From positions 28,748-64,393 of the forward strand of contig NZ_NIJK01000011.1 in NCBI RefSeq assembly GCF_002836975.1: a DNA stretch of 35,646 nt, read 5' to 3'. Shown here in pieces: positions 8,058-16,825 of this stretch (positions are counted from its first letter, which is position 1; each line of letters starts with the position of its first letter). The notes below the pieces were generated by a model. The model was given only the letters and a program-made list of their open reading frames with translations, searched no databases and had not been told where the DNA came from. The stretch comes from Shewanella indica. Lineage in GTDB: Bacteria > Pseudomonadota > Gammaproteobacteria > Enterobacterales > Shewanellaceae. The position numbers were made by a program, and so were the translations under genes.

Positions 8058-8897
8058 CTACATCTGCTCGAACTTTTCTTTGGCCGCGGCTTTATCCTCA
8101 TAGGACTGCAGCAAGCGGCTACTGGGGCAGTGCAGCTTGGCATCACTGCGAAGGTTGCGGATATTACCGCGGCTGAAGGCCTTGGGATTGGCCTCAAAAA
8201 TAGCCAGCATGGCGCCATAGACATGGGTATGGTTGTTCTCGGCATAGCGGCTGGCCACCCGCCAGAGGGTTTCCGTACCATCGAAATCCAGCATGCATCC
8301 CGGCTCACGCTTCTCAATTGGCGGCGCCTTCACCTGTGAGTCTGGCGCGGCAACGGCTTGAGAGGCCGAGGACATACCAGGACTTTGAGGCTCGGCATCG
8401 GCTTGAACGGCGACCTCTTGAACCCTTTGAGCTTGAACGGCTGACAATTGCACAGCTTCGCTTGCTCCTGTTGTGGCTTGCACTGCAGCCCGCTGTGACT
8501 CACTCGGCATCTGCTCACCAAAGACCCGGGCACGGTTGGAACGCAGCGCCACAGGCACCGATGTATCGAACAAGGGCAAGCGTTTGAGTTCATGCCAGCG
8601 ATTGATTCGGTATTCCCGCACCAACAATTCTGCCTGCTTGTCGGTCACTTCATCTATCCCCAGCAGCAACACCATGTAACGGTTAATGGGTTGCACCATG
8701 AGTTTTTCCGCCGCACCTTGCTGCCTGACAATAAACTCCAGCCGAGTCATATCCTCACTGTCGGCCACCACATTGACCTTGAGCATGGGCAGGTGCCCAA
8801 GCTCAAACATTCTTTGATTGATACTGACATGGGCGGTTTCTGCTCTGGTAACAGACGTTAGCAACATGAGTACAAGCATCAGTAAACCCGCTCTCAT
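8058..8897 (-). CDS. Exported FimV-core / LysM-like domain protein
   Basis: A 279-aa protein with an N-terminal signal peptide (LLMLVLMLLTSVTRA). A globular N-terminal half (about 22-125) is followed by a low-complexity Ala/Val/Gln-rich linker (about 130-200). The C-terminal domain (about 207-262) reads GTETLWRVASRYAE...VYGAMLAIFEANPKAFS-x-GNIRNLRSDAKLHCP. This is the conserved FimV-core/LysM-like motif. FimV and HubP proteins are polar landmark proteins, but those are large, have a transmembrane segment and a cytoplasmic acidic part. This one is short and lacks them, so it is only a relative, likely periplasmic and possibly peptidoglycan-binding. It is divergent from priA and precedes rpmE on its strand. 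Confidence 0.75.
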   Translation of the reverse strand: MRAGLLMLVLMLLTSVTRAETAHVSINQRMFELGHLPMLKVNVVADSEDMTRLEFIVRQQGAAEKLMVQPINRYMVLLLGIDEVTDKQAELLVREYRINRWHELKRLPLFDTSVPVALRSNRARVFGEQMPSESQRAAVQATTGASEAVQLSAVQAQRVQEVAVQADAEPQSPGMSSASQAVAAPDSQVKAPPIEKREPGCMLDFDGTETLWRVASRYAENNHTHVYGAMLAIFEANPKAFSRGNIRNLRSDAKLHCPSSRLLQSYEDKAAAKEKFEQM

Positions 8898-8929
8898 CCC
8901 TATCCTCTCTGTTTGATTTTAAATTACCC

Positions 8930-8999
8930 AGTTTAAGCTATCCGGCTTGGATCCTCGGGCTTAGGTTCTCTGGTTTAGGTTCTTTGGTTTGGATTCGTT
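8930..8999. repeat. Tandem 14-bp repeats between the FimV-core gene and priA
   Basis: Four head-to-tail 14-mers fill 8944-8999: GGCTTGGATCCTCG, GGCTTAGGTTCTCT, GGTTTAGGTTCTTT and GGTTTGGATTCGTT, consensus roughly GGYTTRGRTYCTYK. A weaker fifth unit (AGTTTAAGCTATCC, 8930-8943) precedes them. They lie in the divergent intergenic region where promoters for both genes are expected. Confidence 0.75.
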
Positions 9000-9119
9000 A
9001 AGTCAGCAAATTCAAGCTGCGGTTTTTGCAGCTTTTTGTTTCCGGGGCTGGTTCTCTCATTCTAGCCTGAGTAAACTGACGGGCAACATGTGCCGTGATC
9101 ATTTGCGAAAATTCTGACT

Positions 9120-11315
9120 ATGCCGCAGTTTGTCGAAGTTGCCCTTCCCGTTCCCATGCGGCAGAACTTCAGTTACCTGATGCCCAAAGCCTGTCCCTGG
9201 CCACTCGAGCCGGGGATGCGGGTGCGGGTGCCCTTTGGCCGCCAGCAACTCATAGGCCTGGTGACAGGCCTGAGTGATGAGTGCGAACTCGAGCCCAAAC
9301 AACTCAAGCCGGTATATCAAGTGCTGGACAGCGCGCCATTGCTGCCACCGGCGCTGTACCAACTGACCCTCTGGGCCGCCAGATACTATTTCTGCAGCCA
9401 GGGGCAGATGTTGACCCAGGCCCTACCGGTAGCGCTGCGCAAGGGTGCAGATGCCGCGCCGGAGAAAATCAGTTATCTGTGTCTGACCAGTGCGGGCCAG
9501 GAGGCCACGCTGGAGTCGTTGAAACGGGCTCCCGCCCAACGCAAACTGCTGCAACAGCTCAAACTGGGGGAACTGACCACTGAAGAGGTCAATGCACTGG
9601 AGCTGAGCAAGAGTGCCATCAAGGGGCTGCTGGACAAGGGCTGGGCCGAGCAGAGAGAGCGGTCAGTCAGCGCCAATCTTGAATGGCGGCAAAAGCTTGA
9701 ACTGGGGGAAGAACCCCACAGACTCAACCCAGAGCAAGCCGTGGCGGTCGCCAGCCTCAATGCCCAGAGCGGCTATCAGTGCAGCTTGCTGGAAGGGATC
9801 ACAGGCTCAGGCAAGACAGAAGTCTATCTGGCGGTACTGGAAACCATACTCAAAGCAGGTAAACAAGCGCTGATCCTGGTGCCGGAAATCGGCCTGACGC
9901 CGCAAACCATTAACAGGTTCAAACGCAGATTCAAAGTCACGGTTGCCGTGATCCATTCCGGCCTGACCGACAAGCAGCGCCTCGACGCCTGGCGCCTGGC
10001 CCGCAGTGGCGAGGCGGCCATCATAATCGGCACCCGCTCGGCGCTGTTCACTCCCATGGCCTGGCCCGGGATCATCATTCTCGATGAGGAACACGACAGC
10101 AGTTTCAAACAGCAGGAAGGCGTGGGTTATCACGCCCGGGATCTGGCCGTCATGCGTGGCCACCTGGAGCAGGTTCCTGTGCTGCTGGGCAGCGCGACGC
10201 CGTCGCTGGAGAGCCTGCAAAACGCCCTCAGCGGCCGCTATCAGCATCTAAAATTGGGAGAGCGGGCCGGCAATGCCCTCAAGGTGCGTCAGGGACTGAT
10301 AGATATCCGCAACCAACCGCTGCAGGCGGGCATGTCGCAACCGCTGCTGAACGAGATGCGCCTGCATCTGCAGGCCGGTAACCAGGTGTTGCTGTTTCTC
10401 AATCGCCGCGGCTTTGCCCCAGCCCTGCTGTGCCACGAATGTGGCCATCTGCATGAGTGCGATCGCTGTGATGCATTTTTCACCCTGCACCAATCACTCG
10501 GCGAAATTCGCTGCCACCACTGCGGCAACCAATACGCGATTCCACGCCAGTGCCACAACTGCGGCAGCACCATGTTACAAGGCCAGGGCATAGGCACGGA
10601 GCAATTGGAGGCGGCGCTCAGCAAGGAGTTTCCCGAGTATCCCGTGGTGCGAATCGACCGGGATACCACCAGCCGTAAAGGCTCGCTGGAACAGCACTTA
10701 AGCGCTATTCATCGCGGCGAATACAAGATATTGGTAGGCACCCAGATGTTGGCCAAGGGACATCATTTTCCCGATGTCACCCTGGTGGGGCTGCTGGATG
10801 TGGATGGCGCCCTGTTCAGCGCCGATTTTCGAGCTCCAGAGCGATTCGGCCAACTCTATACCCAGGTAGCAGGTCGCGCCGGTCGCGCCAACAAGCCTGG
10901 CACTGTGCTGCTGCAGACCCATCAGAGCGACAACCCCTTACTCAGGGACCTGCTTCACAGAGGCTATGGCGAGTTTGCCCGCAGTCAGCTCAATGAACGC
11001 CAGCAGGCACTATTGCCCCCGGCCTGGCATATGGTGCTGATCCGCGCCGAATCACACCGCGCCGAGGATGCCGATGCCTTTCTGGCAGCCTTCGCCGCCA
11101 TGTTACCCATGGACAAGGATTTTGAAGTGATAGGCCCGCTGCCGGCGCCGCTGGATCGCAAGGCGGGCAAGTATCGACGCCAGTTGTTGGCCCAGGCCAA
11201 GGATAGACGCAGGCTGCAACAGGTGTTTGAACAGCTGTTACCTCAGGCCGAACAGCTGCCCGAGGCCAAGCGCTGCCGCTGGAGTCTGGATCGAGATCCG
11301 CAGGATCTGCTGTAA
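9120..11315 (+). CDS. priA: Primosomal protein N' (PriA), 3'-5' replication-restart helicase
   Basis: A 731-aa protein (E. coli PriA is 732). The N-terminus MPQFVEVALPVPMRQNFSYLMP matches the DNA-binding wedge domain. Helicase motifs are present: Walker A GITGSGKTEVYL (about 225-236), DEEH box DEEHDSSFKQ, GSATPSLES, and the late motif GTQMLAKGHHFPDVTLVGLL. The zinc module is intact, with CHECGHLHECDRCDAF and CHHCGNQYAIPRQCHNCG giving eight Cys. PriA recognises stalled or repaired forks and reloads the DnaB helicase. The start fits the family N-terminus although no strong Shine-Dalgarno is visible. It converges on the DedA gene with only 54 bases between stop codons. Confidence 0.98.
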   Translation: MPQFVEVALPVPMRQNFSYLMPKACPWPLEPGMRVRVPFGRQQLIGLVTGLSDECELEPKQLKPVYQVLDSAPLLPPALYQLTLWAARYYFCSQGQMLTQALPVALRKGADAAPEKISYLCLTSAGQEATLESLKRAPAQRKLLQQLKLGELTTEEVNALELSKSAIKGLLDKGWAEQRERSVSANLEWRQKLELGEEPHRLNPEQAVAVASLNAQSGYQCSLLEGITGSGKTEVYLAVLETILKAGKQALILVPEIGLTPQTINRFKRRFKVTVAVIHSGLTDKQRLDAWRLARSGEAAIIIGTRSALFTPMAWPGIIILDEEHDSSFKQQEGVGYHARDLAVMRGHLEQVPVLLGSATPSLESLQNALSGRYQHLKLGERAGNALKVRQGLIDIRNQPLQAGMSQPLLNEMRLHLQAGNQVLLFLNRRGFAPALLCHECGHLHECDRCDAFFTLHQSLGEIRCHHCGNQYAIPRQCHNCGSTMLQGQGIGTEQLEAALSKEFPEYPVVRIDRDTTSRKGSLEQHLSAIHRGEYKILVGTQMLAKGHHFPDVTLVGLLDVDGALFSADFRAPERFGQLYTQVAGRAGRANKPGTVLLQTHQSDNPLLRDLLHRGYGEFARSQLNERQQALLPPAWHMVLIRAESHRAEDADAFLAAFAAMLPMDKDFEVIGPLPAPLDRKAGKYRRQLLAQAKDRRRLQQVFEQLLPQAEQLPEAKRCRWSLDRDPQDLL

Positions 11316-11340
11316 CTGATAAGAGTCCGCAGGATCTGCT
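11297..11340 (+). repeat. 15-bp direct repeat spanning the priA stop codon
   Basis: TCCGCAGGATCTGCT occurs at 11297-11311, inside the last priA codons, and again at 11326-11340, just after the stop, offset by 29 bases. It looks like a small local duplication of the gene end. Confidence 0.8.
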
Positions 11341-11369
11341 CCAATTCCCTTTAACAACTTTAATCCGGC

Positions 11370-12047
11370 TCAGAATTGACCGTGAGGCCCCTGCTTATCC
11401 TGCGGCTTGCGCAGCAACTTATAGGTCAGCCAACTGCCGAGCGCCAATACCAGAGTGATCACCGGCGCCGCCATCAGCGCCATGGTCAACAGCTTGCTGA
11501 TCCGCTCCGGCAGAAACGGCATCATATAGCCCAGTGATACCAACAGCCCCACCCAGAAGAAGGCGCTCAGGGCCGCAAAAAAATAGAAGCTCTTGATACA
11601 GGCCATGCGCACGCCCATCACCAAAGGCAACAGCGAACGCACCAGCGGCAGAAAACGGGCACAGAAGAGTGCCACCAACCCATGGCGAGCAAGGAGTTTA
11701 TCCACTGCCGCCAGGCTGTCGGGCGGCACCTTGTAGACCCAGCCCTGCACCTTGGGCAAACGATTGAGCAGCCGCCCCTGAACAAACGCCAAATAACTGC
11801 CGGCTGCAGCCGCCACAAACAACAACAGAAACACCAGCCAAGGGTTGAGGATCCCCATCCCCGCCAGGGTGCCTGAGAGGATTACCACACTGTCACAAGG
11901 CAAGGGGGCCGCCGGCAGCAAAGCACTCTCCAGGAAAATAAAACTGAAGATGCACACATAGATACTCAGGGCGATACCCGGAGCATGCAGCGCGGTAAAA
12001 TCCTGTTGCCAAATGGCTTGTAACACTGTGGTGATGGAGTCCAGCAT
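11370..12047 (-). CDS. DedA-family inner-membrane protein
   Basis: A 225-aa polytopic membrane protein with several hydrophobic segments. It carries DedA/SNARE-associated domain features: FLESALLPAAPLPCDSVVILSG near residues 38-60, and R-F-L-P-L-V-R near the middle followed by a glycine/proline re-entrant-like region. DedA proteins affect membrane potential and lipid homeostasis, and several members are now linked to undecaprenyl-phosphate or phospholipid translocation. The substrate of this one cannot be told. A GGAG sits 6 bases before the ATG. It is convergent with priA and divergent from argS. Confidence 0.9.
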   Translation of the reverse strand: MLDSITTVLQAIWQQDFTALHAPGIALSIYVCIFSFIFLESALLPAAPLPCDSVVILSGTLAGMGILNPWLVFLLLFVAAAAGSYLAFVQGRLLNRLPKVQGWVYKVPPDSLAAVDKLLARHGLVALFCARFLPLVRSLLPLVMGVRMACIKSFYFFAALSAFFWVGLLVSLGYMMPFLPERISKLLTMALMAAPVITLVLALGSWLTYKLLRKPQDKQGPHGQF

Positions 12048-12141
12048 CTATATCTCCATTGAAACTATCGACACATACCGATGGCAAAATCGGCACTTGG
12101 GGGAAGACAGAATCGACATCATACTCCCCAAAAACGAAAAT

Positions 12142-12196
12142 CAGTGATTCTTAAAAAAAGATTCATCCATCTTTATCAATAACAGTGATCTTAAAA
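12142..12196. repeat. Direct repeat in the dedA/argS divergent promoter region
   Basis: CAGTGATTCTTAAAA (12142-12156) and CAGTGATCTTAAAA (12183-12196) differ by one inserted T and are 41 bases apart. They may be a pair of regulator sites, or a chance similarity in AT-rich DNA. Confidence 0.4.
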
Positions 12197-12338
12197 GGTC
12201 ACAGGCAACAGCAAACCCAGACAACAACAAAATTTGCTGATAAAACCATACTGGTGATAGCAATGTTACTGCCGAAAGCGCTAGAATGTGCGGTTATTCC
12301 CCTTTTAACCTTTATCAGTCAGTGTCGATAAAACGCCA

Positions 12339-14084
12339 ATGAAATCACATATCCAATCTTTGCTTGAACAGACAGTAGCCACTTTGAAACAACAGGGGTT
12401 GATCCCCGAAGAGACTGCGCCAAGGATTCAGGTAGACCGAACCAAGGATAAGAGTCACGGCGACTTGGCCACCAACCTGGCCATGATGCTGACCAAGGCT
12501 GCCGGCAAACCACCTCGGGAACTGGCACAACTGATCATCGACAACCTGCCTGCCTCAGGCCATGTGGCCAAGGTAGAGATAGCCGGCCCCGGCTTTATCA
12601 ACTTCTTTATAGATGACAATGCCCTGGCCAAACAGCTGCAGGCGGCACTGGCCGACGAGCATCTGGGTGTGAGTCTGCCCAAGTCGCAAACCGTGGTAGT
12701 GGACTACTCCTCCCCCAACCTCGCCAAAGAGATGCATGTGGGCCACCTGCGCTCCACCATCATTGGCGACAGCGTTGTGCGGGCGCTGGAGTTTCTCGGT
12801 CACAAGGTGATCCGCCAAAACCACGTCGGCGACTGGGGTACCCAGTTCGGCATGTTGCTGGCCTATATGGAAGAGCTGCGGGCACAAAATGGCGAAAACG
12901 CCAACCTGGAGCTGTCGGATCTGGAAAGCTTCTATCGCGCTGCCAAACTGCGTTTCGACGAGTCGGCCGAGTTTGCCACCCGCGCCCGCCAGTTGGTGGT
13001 CGAGCTGCAATCCGGTGACGAGTACTGCAATAAGCTGTGGCGTGAGTTCAACGATATCTCTCTGAGCCACTGCCATGACGTATATCAGCGCCTGGGCGTC
13101 AGCCTGACCCGCGCCGATGTCCATGGTGAAAGCGCTTACAACGACGATCTGGAACAGGTAGTCAAAGATCTGGATGCCCAAGGCTTGCTGTCTGAAAGTA
13201 ACGGCGCCAAGGTAGTATTCCAGGAAGAATTCCGTAACAAAGACGGTGAAGCCCTGCCGGTGATCATTCAGAAGGCCGATGGCGGCTATCTCTATGCCAC
13301 CACAGACCTGGCGGCCATGCGCTATCGCTCGGGTACCCTGCATGCCGATCGCGCCCTCTACTTCGTAGATCTGCGCCAGGCGCTGCACTTCCAGCAAGTG
13401 TTCAGCCTGGCCCGCACCGCAGGTTTTGTGCGCCCGGAAATGACACTGGAACACATGGGCTTTGGCACCATGAACGGTGAAGACGGCCGCCCATTCAAGA
13501 CCCGCAGCGGTGGGGTGGTGAAACTGGTGGACCTGCTCGATGAAGCCAATGTCAGGGCGCTGGAGCTGGTACGCAGCAAGAACCCCGACATGGACGAAGA
13601 CACCCTGGCCGAAATCGCCCGAGTAGTCGGCATCGCCTCGGTGAAATACGCCGATCTGTCGAAGAACCGCGCCAGCGACTATATCTTCAGCTTCGATCAG
13701 ATGCTGAGCTTTGAAGGCAACACAGCGCCATACCTGCTGTACGCCTATACCCGGGTTGCCGGGATCTTCAAGCGGGCCGAAGATGTGGATCTGAGCAATG
13801 CCGTTATCGCTCTGGAACACGACAAGGAAAAAGAGCTGGGCAACAAGCTGGCCCAGTTCGGTGAAATCCTTGCCCGTATGGTCGACAAGGGCCAACCCCA
13901 TGTACTTTGTGGTTATCTGTTTGAACTGGCCGGCGCCTTCTCCAGCTTCTACGAAGCCTGCCCCGTGCTGGCGGCCGATAACGAAACCCAGAAGCACAGC
14001 CGTCTGCTGCTGTCTCAGTTGACCGCCAAGACCCTTAAGCAGGGCCTGTCACTGCTGGGTATCGAGACTCTGGAGCGCATGTAA
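12339..14084 (+). CDS. argS: Arginyl-tRNA synthetase
   Basis: A 581-aa class I aminoacyl-tRNA synthetase (E. coli ArgRS is 577). The N-terminal tRNA D-loop recognition domain ([16 protein letters not shown]...) is followed by the catalytic HIGH-type motif in [21 protein letters not shown]. Then come the conserved [14 protein letters not shown] and the C-terminal DALR anticodon-binding domain ([28 protein letters not shown] and onward). As in most ArgRS enzymes there is no standard KMSKS; KTRSGG occupies that position. It charges tRNA-Arg in the cytoplasm. No strong Shine-Dalgarno is visible before the ATG. ftsN begins 3 bases after its stop, so the two are probably cotranscribed. Confidence 0.98.
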   Translation: MKSHIQSLLEQTVATLKQQGLIPEETAPRIQVDRTKDKSHGDLATNLAMMLTKAAGKPPRELAQLIIDNLPASGHVAKVEIAGPGFINFFIDDNALAKQLQAALADEHLGVSLPKSQTVVVDYSSPNLAKEMHVGHLRSTIIGDSVVRALEFLGHKVIRQNHVGDWGTQFGMLLAYMEELRAQNGENANLELSDLESFYRAAKLRFDESAEFATRARQLVVELQSGDEYCNKLWREFNDISLSHCHDVYQRLGVSLTRADVHGESAYNDDLEQVVKDLDAQGLLSESNGAKVVFQEEFRNKDGEALPVIIQKADGGYLYATTDLAAMRYRSGTLHADRALYFVDLRQALHFQQVFSLARTAGFVRPEMTLEHMGFGTMNGEDGRPFKTRSGGVVKLVDLLDEANVRALELVRSKNPDMDEDTLAEIARVVGIASVKYADLSKNRASDYIFSFDQMLSFEGNTAPYLLYAYTRVAGIFKRAEDVDLSNAVIALEHDKEKELGNKLAQFGEILARMVDKGQPHVLCGYLFELAGAFSSFYEACPVLAADNETQKHSRLLLSQLTAKTLKQGLSLLGIETLERM

Positions 14085-14087
14085 TCC

Positions 14088-14657
14088 ATGGGACGCGATT
14101 ACGCCAATAGCAAACCCAAGCCCCGCAAGCCAGCCAAGCGAGGCGCTCGCAAGCAACCGCAGCCCAGGCAAGGCTTTCCTGTGCTGTTGCTTGTGGTGGT
14201 AGTGGCCGTGGTGGCCGGCTTTGGCTATTTCCTCTGGAGCCTGAAGAGCAGCGCCCCCGAGGCCGAAGTGGTTCAACCTCAGCCACAGACTAAGCCGGTG
14301 CCACAGAAGAAAGACCCCAACGCCTTGCCGCCCAAGCCCAAAGAGGAGTGGACCTACCTCAAGGAGCTGGAAAACAAACAGGTAGAAGTGGATCTGCCGG
14401 AAGAGAGCAACAAGCCATCTCGCCCTTATCAGATGCAGTGCGGTTCCTTCCGGGTGCAATCCCAGGCCGACGAGATGAAAGCCGTGATCGCCTTCCAGGG
14501 GCTTGAAGCCCAGGTGCGCAAGGTGCAAGGCACCAGTGGTGTCTGGTACAAAGTGGTACTCGGCCCCTATGACAGCAAGCGCGATGCCGAGCGGCAGCGC
14601 CACGTGCTGCAAAGAGCCGGTCTCAACGGCTGTATGATCTGGTTCTGGGAAGATTAA
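14088..14657 (+). CDS. ftsN: Cell division protein FtsN (SPOR domain)
   Basis: A 189-aa bitopic membrane protein. It has a short basic cytoplasmic tail (KPRKPAKRGARK), one transmembrane helix (about 31-51, VLLLVVVVAVVAGFGYFLW), a Pro/Lys/Glu-rich linker, and a C-terminal SPOR domain (about 112-186) with YQMQCGSFRVQSQADEMKA and VWYKVVLGPYDSKRDAE. FtsN triggers septal peptidoglycan synthesis at the divisome, and the SPOR domain binds denuded septal glycans. The linker is shorter than in E. coli FtsN (319 aa). The position before hslVU matches the E. coli ftsN-hslV-hslU order, which supports the name over a generic SPOR protein. Confidence 0.9.
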   Translation: MGRDYANSKPKPRKPAKRGARKQPQPRQGFPVLLLVVVVAVVAGFGYFLWSLKSSAPEAEVVQPQPQTKPVPQKKDPNALPPKPKEEWTYLKELENKQVEVDLPEESNKPSRPYQMQCGSFRVQSQADEMKAVIAFQGLEAQVRKVQGTSGVWYKVVLGPYDSKRDAERQRHVLQRAGLNGCMIWFWED

Positions 14658-14674
14658 ACTCCCCTCCTCAATTT

Positions 14675-14709
14675 AAAGGCTGCAAACAATGAGATTTGCA
14701 GCCTTTTTG
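14675..14709 (+). terminator. Intrinsic terminator after argS-ftsN
   Basis: A perfect 12-bp stem, AAAGGCTGCAAA (14675-14686) with its complement (14695-14706), an 8-base loop and a T-run at 14704-14708. It ends the argS-ftsN transcript and isolates it from hslVU, which has its own heat-shock promoter. Confidence 0.9.
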
Positions 14710-14738
14710 TTTTTCAGCACGAAAGCCGCTGCCTGGCA

Positions 14739-14766
14739 CTTGATATTCCTGTCCCCAACCCCATAT
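14739..14766 (+). promoter_or_regulatory. Sigma-32 heat-shock promoter of hslVU
   Basis: CTTGAT (14739-14744; consensus CTTGAA), a 14-base spacer and CCCCATAT (14759-14766; consensus CCCCATnT). This is a near-perfect RpoH promoter and agrees with the known heat-shock control of hslVU. Transcription would start about 14773, leaving a leader of about 110 bases. Confidence 0.85.
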
Positions 14767-14849
14767 AGAAAACTATTACCTCATTAGTTGGCCTTGCTGT
14801 GCCCCAATGGGCCGTTTCATGCAGCAGACCCTGGGGATTTGACCCATGA

Positions 14850-14864
14850 CGGACGCGCCGTCCG
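14850..14864 (+). promoter_or_regulatory. Stem-loop in the hslVU leader
   Basis: CGGACG and CGTCCG form a 6-bp GC-rich stem with a 3-base loop, ending about 8 bases before the Shine-Dalgarno GAGG. A leader stem-loop that stabilises the hslVU mRNA is known in E. coli; whether this is the counterpart is not established. Confidence 0.4.
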
Positions 14865-14883
14865 CCCGAGAAGAGGATCTATC

Positions 14884-15408
14884 GTGACCACTATCGTATC
14901 TGTACGCCGTAATAATCAGGTTGTTGTCGCCGGCGACGGCCAAGTGTCTCTGGGCAACACTGTGATGAAAGGCAATGCCCGCAAAGTACGCCGCCTGTAC
15001 CACAATAAAGTATTGGCCGGTTTTGCCGGTGGCACCGCCGATGCCTTTACCCTGTTTGAACGCTTCGAGGCAAAACTGGAAATGCATCAGGGGCATTTGA
15101 TGAAGTCGGCGGTCGAGCTGGCCAAAGACTGGCGCAGCGACAGAGCCTTACGGAAACTCGAAGCCATGTTGGTGGTGGCCGATCATGAAAGCTCACTGAT
15201 CATCACAGGTAACGGCGATGTGGTGCAGCCGGAGCATGATCTTATCGCCATAGGCTCAGGTGGCAACTATGCCCAGGCCGCGGCGTTGGCGCTGCTGGAA
15301 AACACCGAACTGGGTGCCCGTGATATTGCCGAGAAGTCGCTGACCATAGCCGGCGATATCTGCGTATTTACCAACCAGTTCAAGACTATAGAAGAACTGA
15401 ATTACTGA
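14884..15408 (+). CDS. hslV: HslV (ClpQ) peptidase subunit of the HslVU protease
   Basis: A 174-aa threonine peptidase of the proteasome beta family. The start is GTG at 14884, giving (V/M)[19 protein letters not shown]. Removal of the first residue exposes the catalytic Thr, as in all HslV proteins. An AGAGGA Shine-Dalgarno is 6 bases upstream. [15 protein letters not shown] and [13 protein letters not shown] are diagnostic. A longer in-frame reading from ATG 14788 is excluded because it would run through the leader, leave the catalytic Thr buried and lack family similarity. Two stacked hexameric rings pair with HslU hexamers to degrade unfolded or regulatory proteins in the cytoplasm. Confidence 0.97.
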   Translation: MTTIVSVRRNNQVVVAGDGQVSLGNTVMKGNARKVRRLYHNKVLAGFAGGTADAFTLFERFEAKLEMHQGHLMKSAVELAKDWRSDRALRKLEAMLVVADHESSLIITGNGDVVQPEHDLIAIGSGGNYAQAAALALLENTELGARDIAEKSLTIAGDICVFTNQFKTIEELNY

Positions 15409-15429
15409 TCCCGAGCGTGAGGAAGCATT

Positions 15430-16755
15430 ATGTCTGAAATGACACCCCGCGAAATCGTCCACGAACTGGACGCGCACATCATAGGCCAACAGAAGGCCAA
15501 ACGCTCTGTCGCAGTTGCCCTGCGTAACCGCTGGCGCCGCATGCAGCTGGATGCCGGTTTGCGCCAGGAAGTGACCCCGAAGAATATTCTGATGATAGGC
15601 CCAACCGGTGTCGGTAAGACAGAGATCGCCCGCCGTCTGGCCAAGCTGGCCAATGCGCCTTTCATCAAGGTTGAAGCGACCAAGTTCACCGAAGTGGGCT
15701 ATGTGGGTAAGGAAGTGGAGCAGATCATCCGCGATCTCACCGACGCCGCGGTCAAACTAACCCGCGAGCAGCAGATGAAGAAGTGCCGCTCCCTCGCCGA
15801 AGAAGCCGCCGAGGAGCGGGTTCTCGATGCCCTGCTGCCCAAGCCAAAGAACGAATGGGATCAGGAAACCGAGGACAAGTCCCACACCCGCCAGGTGTTC
15901 CGCAAGAAACTGCGTGAAGGCCAGTTGGACGACAAAGAGATCGAAATCGATGTCTCGGCGCCGCAAATTGGTGTCGAAATCATGTCGCCTCCCGGCATGG
16001 AAGAGATGACCAACCAGCTGCAGAGCCTGTTTCAGAACATGGGTCAGGGACAGAGCAAGCGCAAGAAACTCAAGATCAAGGATGCCTACAAGCAACTGGT
16101 CGAAGAGGAAGCCGCCAAGCTGGTCAACCAGGAAGATCTCAAAGAGCAGGCCATTGAGCTGGTCGAGCAGCACGGCATAGTATTCCTCGATGAGATAGAC
16201 AAAATCTGTAAGCGCGGCGAAACCTCAGGCCCGGATGTGTCCCGCGAAGGGGTACAGCGTGATCTATTGCCGCTGGTGGAAGGCTGCACAGTCAACACCA
16301 AGCACGGCATGGTAAAGACAGACCACATTCTGTTTATCGCCTCCGGCGCCTTCCAGATGAGCAAGCCATCGGATCTGATCCCCGAACTGCAGGGCCGTCT
16401 GCCGATTCGGGTCGAGCTGGATGCCCTGACCGCCTCCGACTTCAAACGGATCCTCACCGAGCCCCACGCTTCGCTCACCGAGCAGTATGTGGCCTTGATG
16501 GGCACCGAAGGAGTCAGCATCGAATTTACCGAGTCGGGTATCGACCGCATCGCCCAGGCCGCCTGGCAAGTCAACGAACGTACCGAAAACATCGGCGCCC
16601 GTCGGCTGCACACTGTGATGGAGAGGCTGATGGAAGACATCTCTTTCGAGGCCAGCGACAAGTCCGGCAGCAAGTTTGTTATCGATGCCGAATATGTCGA
16701 TGCTCACCTGGACAACCTGGTTCAGGATGAAGATCTGAGTCGCTTCATTCTGTAA
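15430..16755 (+). CDS. hslU: HslU (ClpY) AAA+ unfoldase of the HslVU protease
   Basis: A 441-aa AAA+ ATPase (E. coli 443). It has Walker [10 protein letters not shown] (about 57-65), the pore loop GYVGKEV, the variable I domain in the middle, Walker B VFLDEID, sensor 1 in FIASGAFQ and the arginine-rich sensor 2 [24 protein letters not shown]. The C-terminal tail DLSRFIL is the conserved peptide that inserts into HslV to activate it. It begins 21 bases after hslV with a GAGGAAG Shine-Dalgarno, forming the standard hslVU operon. All catalytic elements are present. Confidence 0.98.
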   Translation: MSEMTPREIVHELDAHIIGQQKAKRSVAVALRNRWRRMQLDAGLRQEVTPKNILMIGPTGVGKTEIARRLAKLANAPFIKVEATKFTEVGYVGKEVEQIIRDLTDAAVKLTREQQMKKCRSLAEEAAEERVLDALLPKPKNEWDQETEDKSHTRQVFRKKLREGQLDDKEIEIDVSAPQIGVEIMSPPGMEEMTNQLQSLFQNMGQGQSKRKKLKIKDAYKQLVEEEAAKLVNQEDLKEQAIELVEQHGIVFLDEIDKICKRGETSGPDVSREGVQRDLLPLVEGCTVNTKHGMVKTDHILFIASGAFQMSKPSDLIPELQGRLPIRVELDALTASDFKRILTEPHASLTEQYVALMGTEGVSIEFTESGIDRIAQAAWQVNERTENIGARRLHTVMERLMEDISFEASDKSGSKFVIDAEYVDAHLDNLVQDEDLSRFIL

Positions 16756-16776
16756 GCCGGTCTTAACACTGAAAAC

Positions 16777-16807
16777 AAAAAAAAGCCGCCTTAACTAAGG
16801 CGGCTTT
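16777..16807. terminator. Bidirectional terminator between hslU and the protease gene
   Basis: AAAGCCGCCTT (16782-16792) and its complement (16797-16807) form an 11-bp stem with a 4-base loop. The run of eight A's at 16777-16784 gives a strong U-tail on the reverse transcript, ending the protease mRNA. The T's at 16805-16807 give only a short tail for hslU. Confidence 0.85.
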
Positions 16808-16825
16808 CAATACAAACCCAATAGG

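Noticed and set aside
12555..13997. Long open frame of 480 codons on the reverse strand opposite argS
   Set aside because: It lies wholly antisense to a clear arginyl-tRNA synthetase, has no recognisable domain, and is expected from the codon bias of a GC-rich conserved gene.
14788..14883. Upstream ATG that would lengthen HslV by 32 residues
   Set aside because: It runs through the heat-shock leader and would bury the catalytic N-terminal Thr. The GTG at 14884 has a proper Shine-Dalgarno and the family N-terminus.
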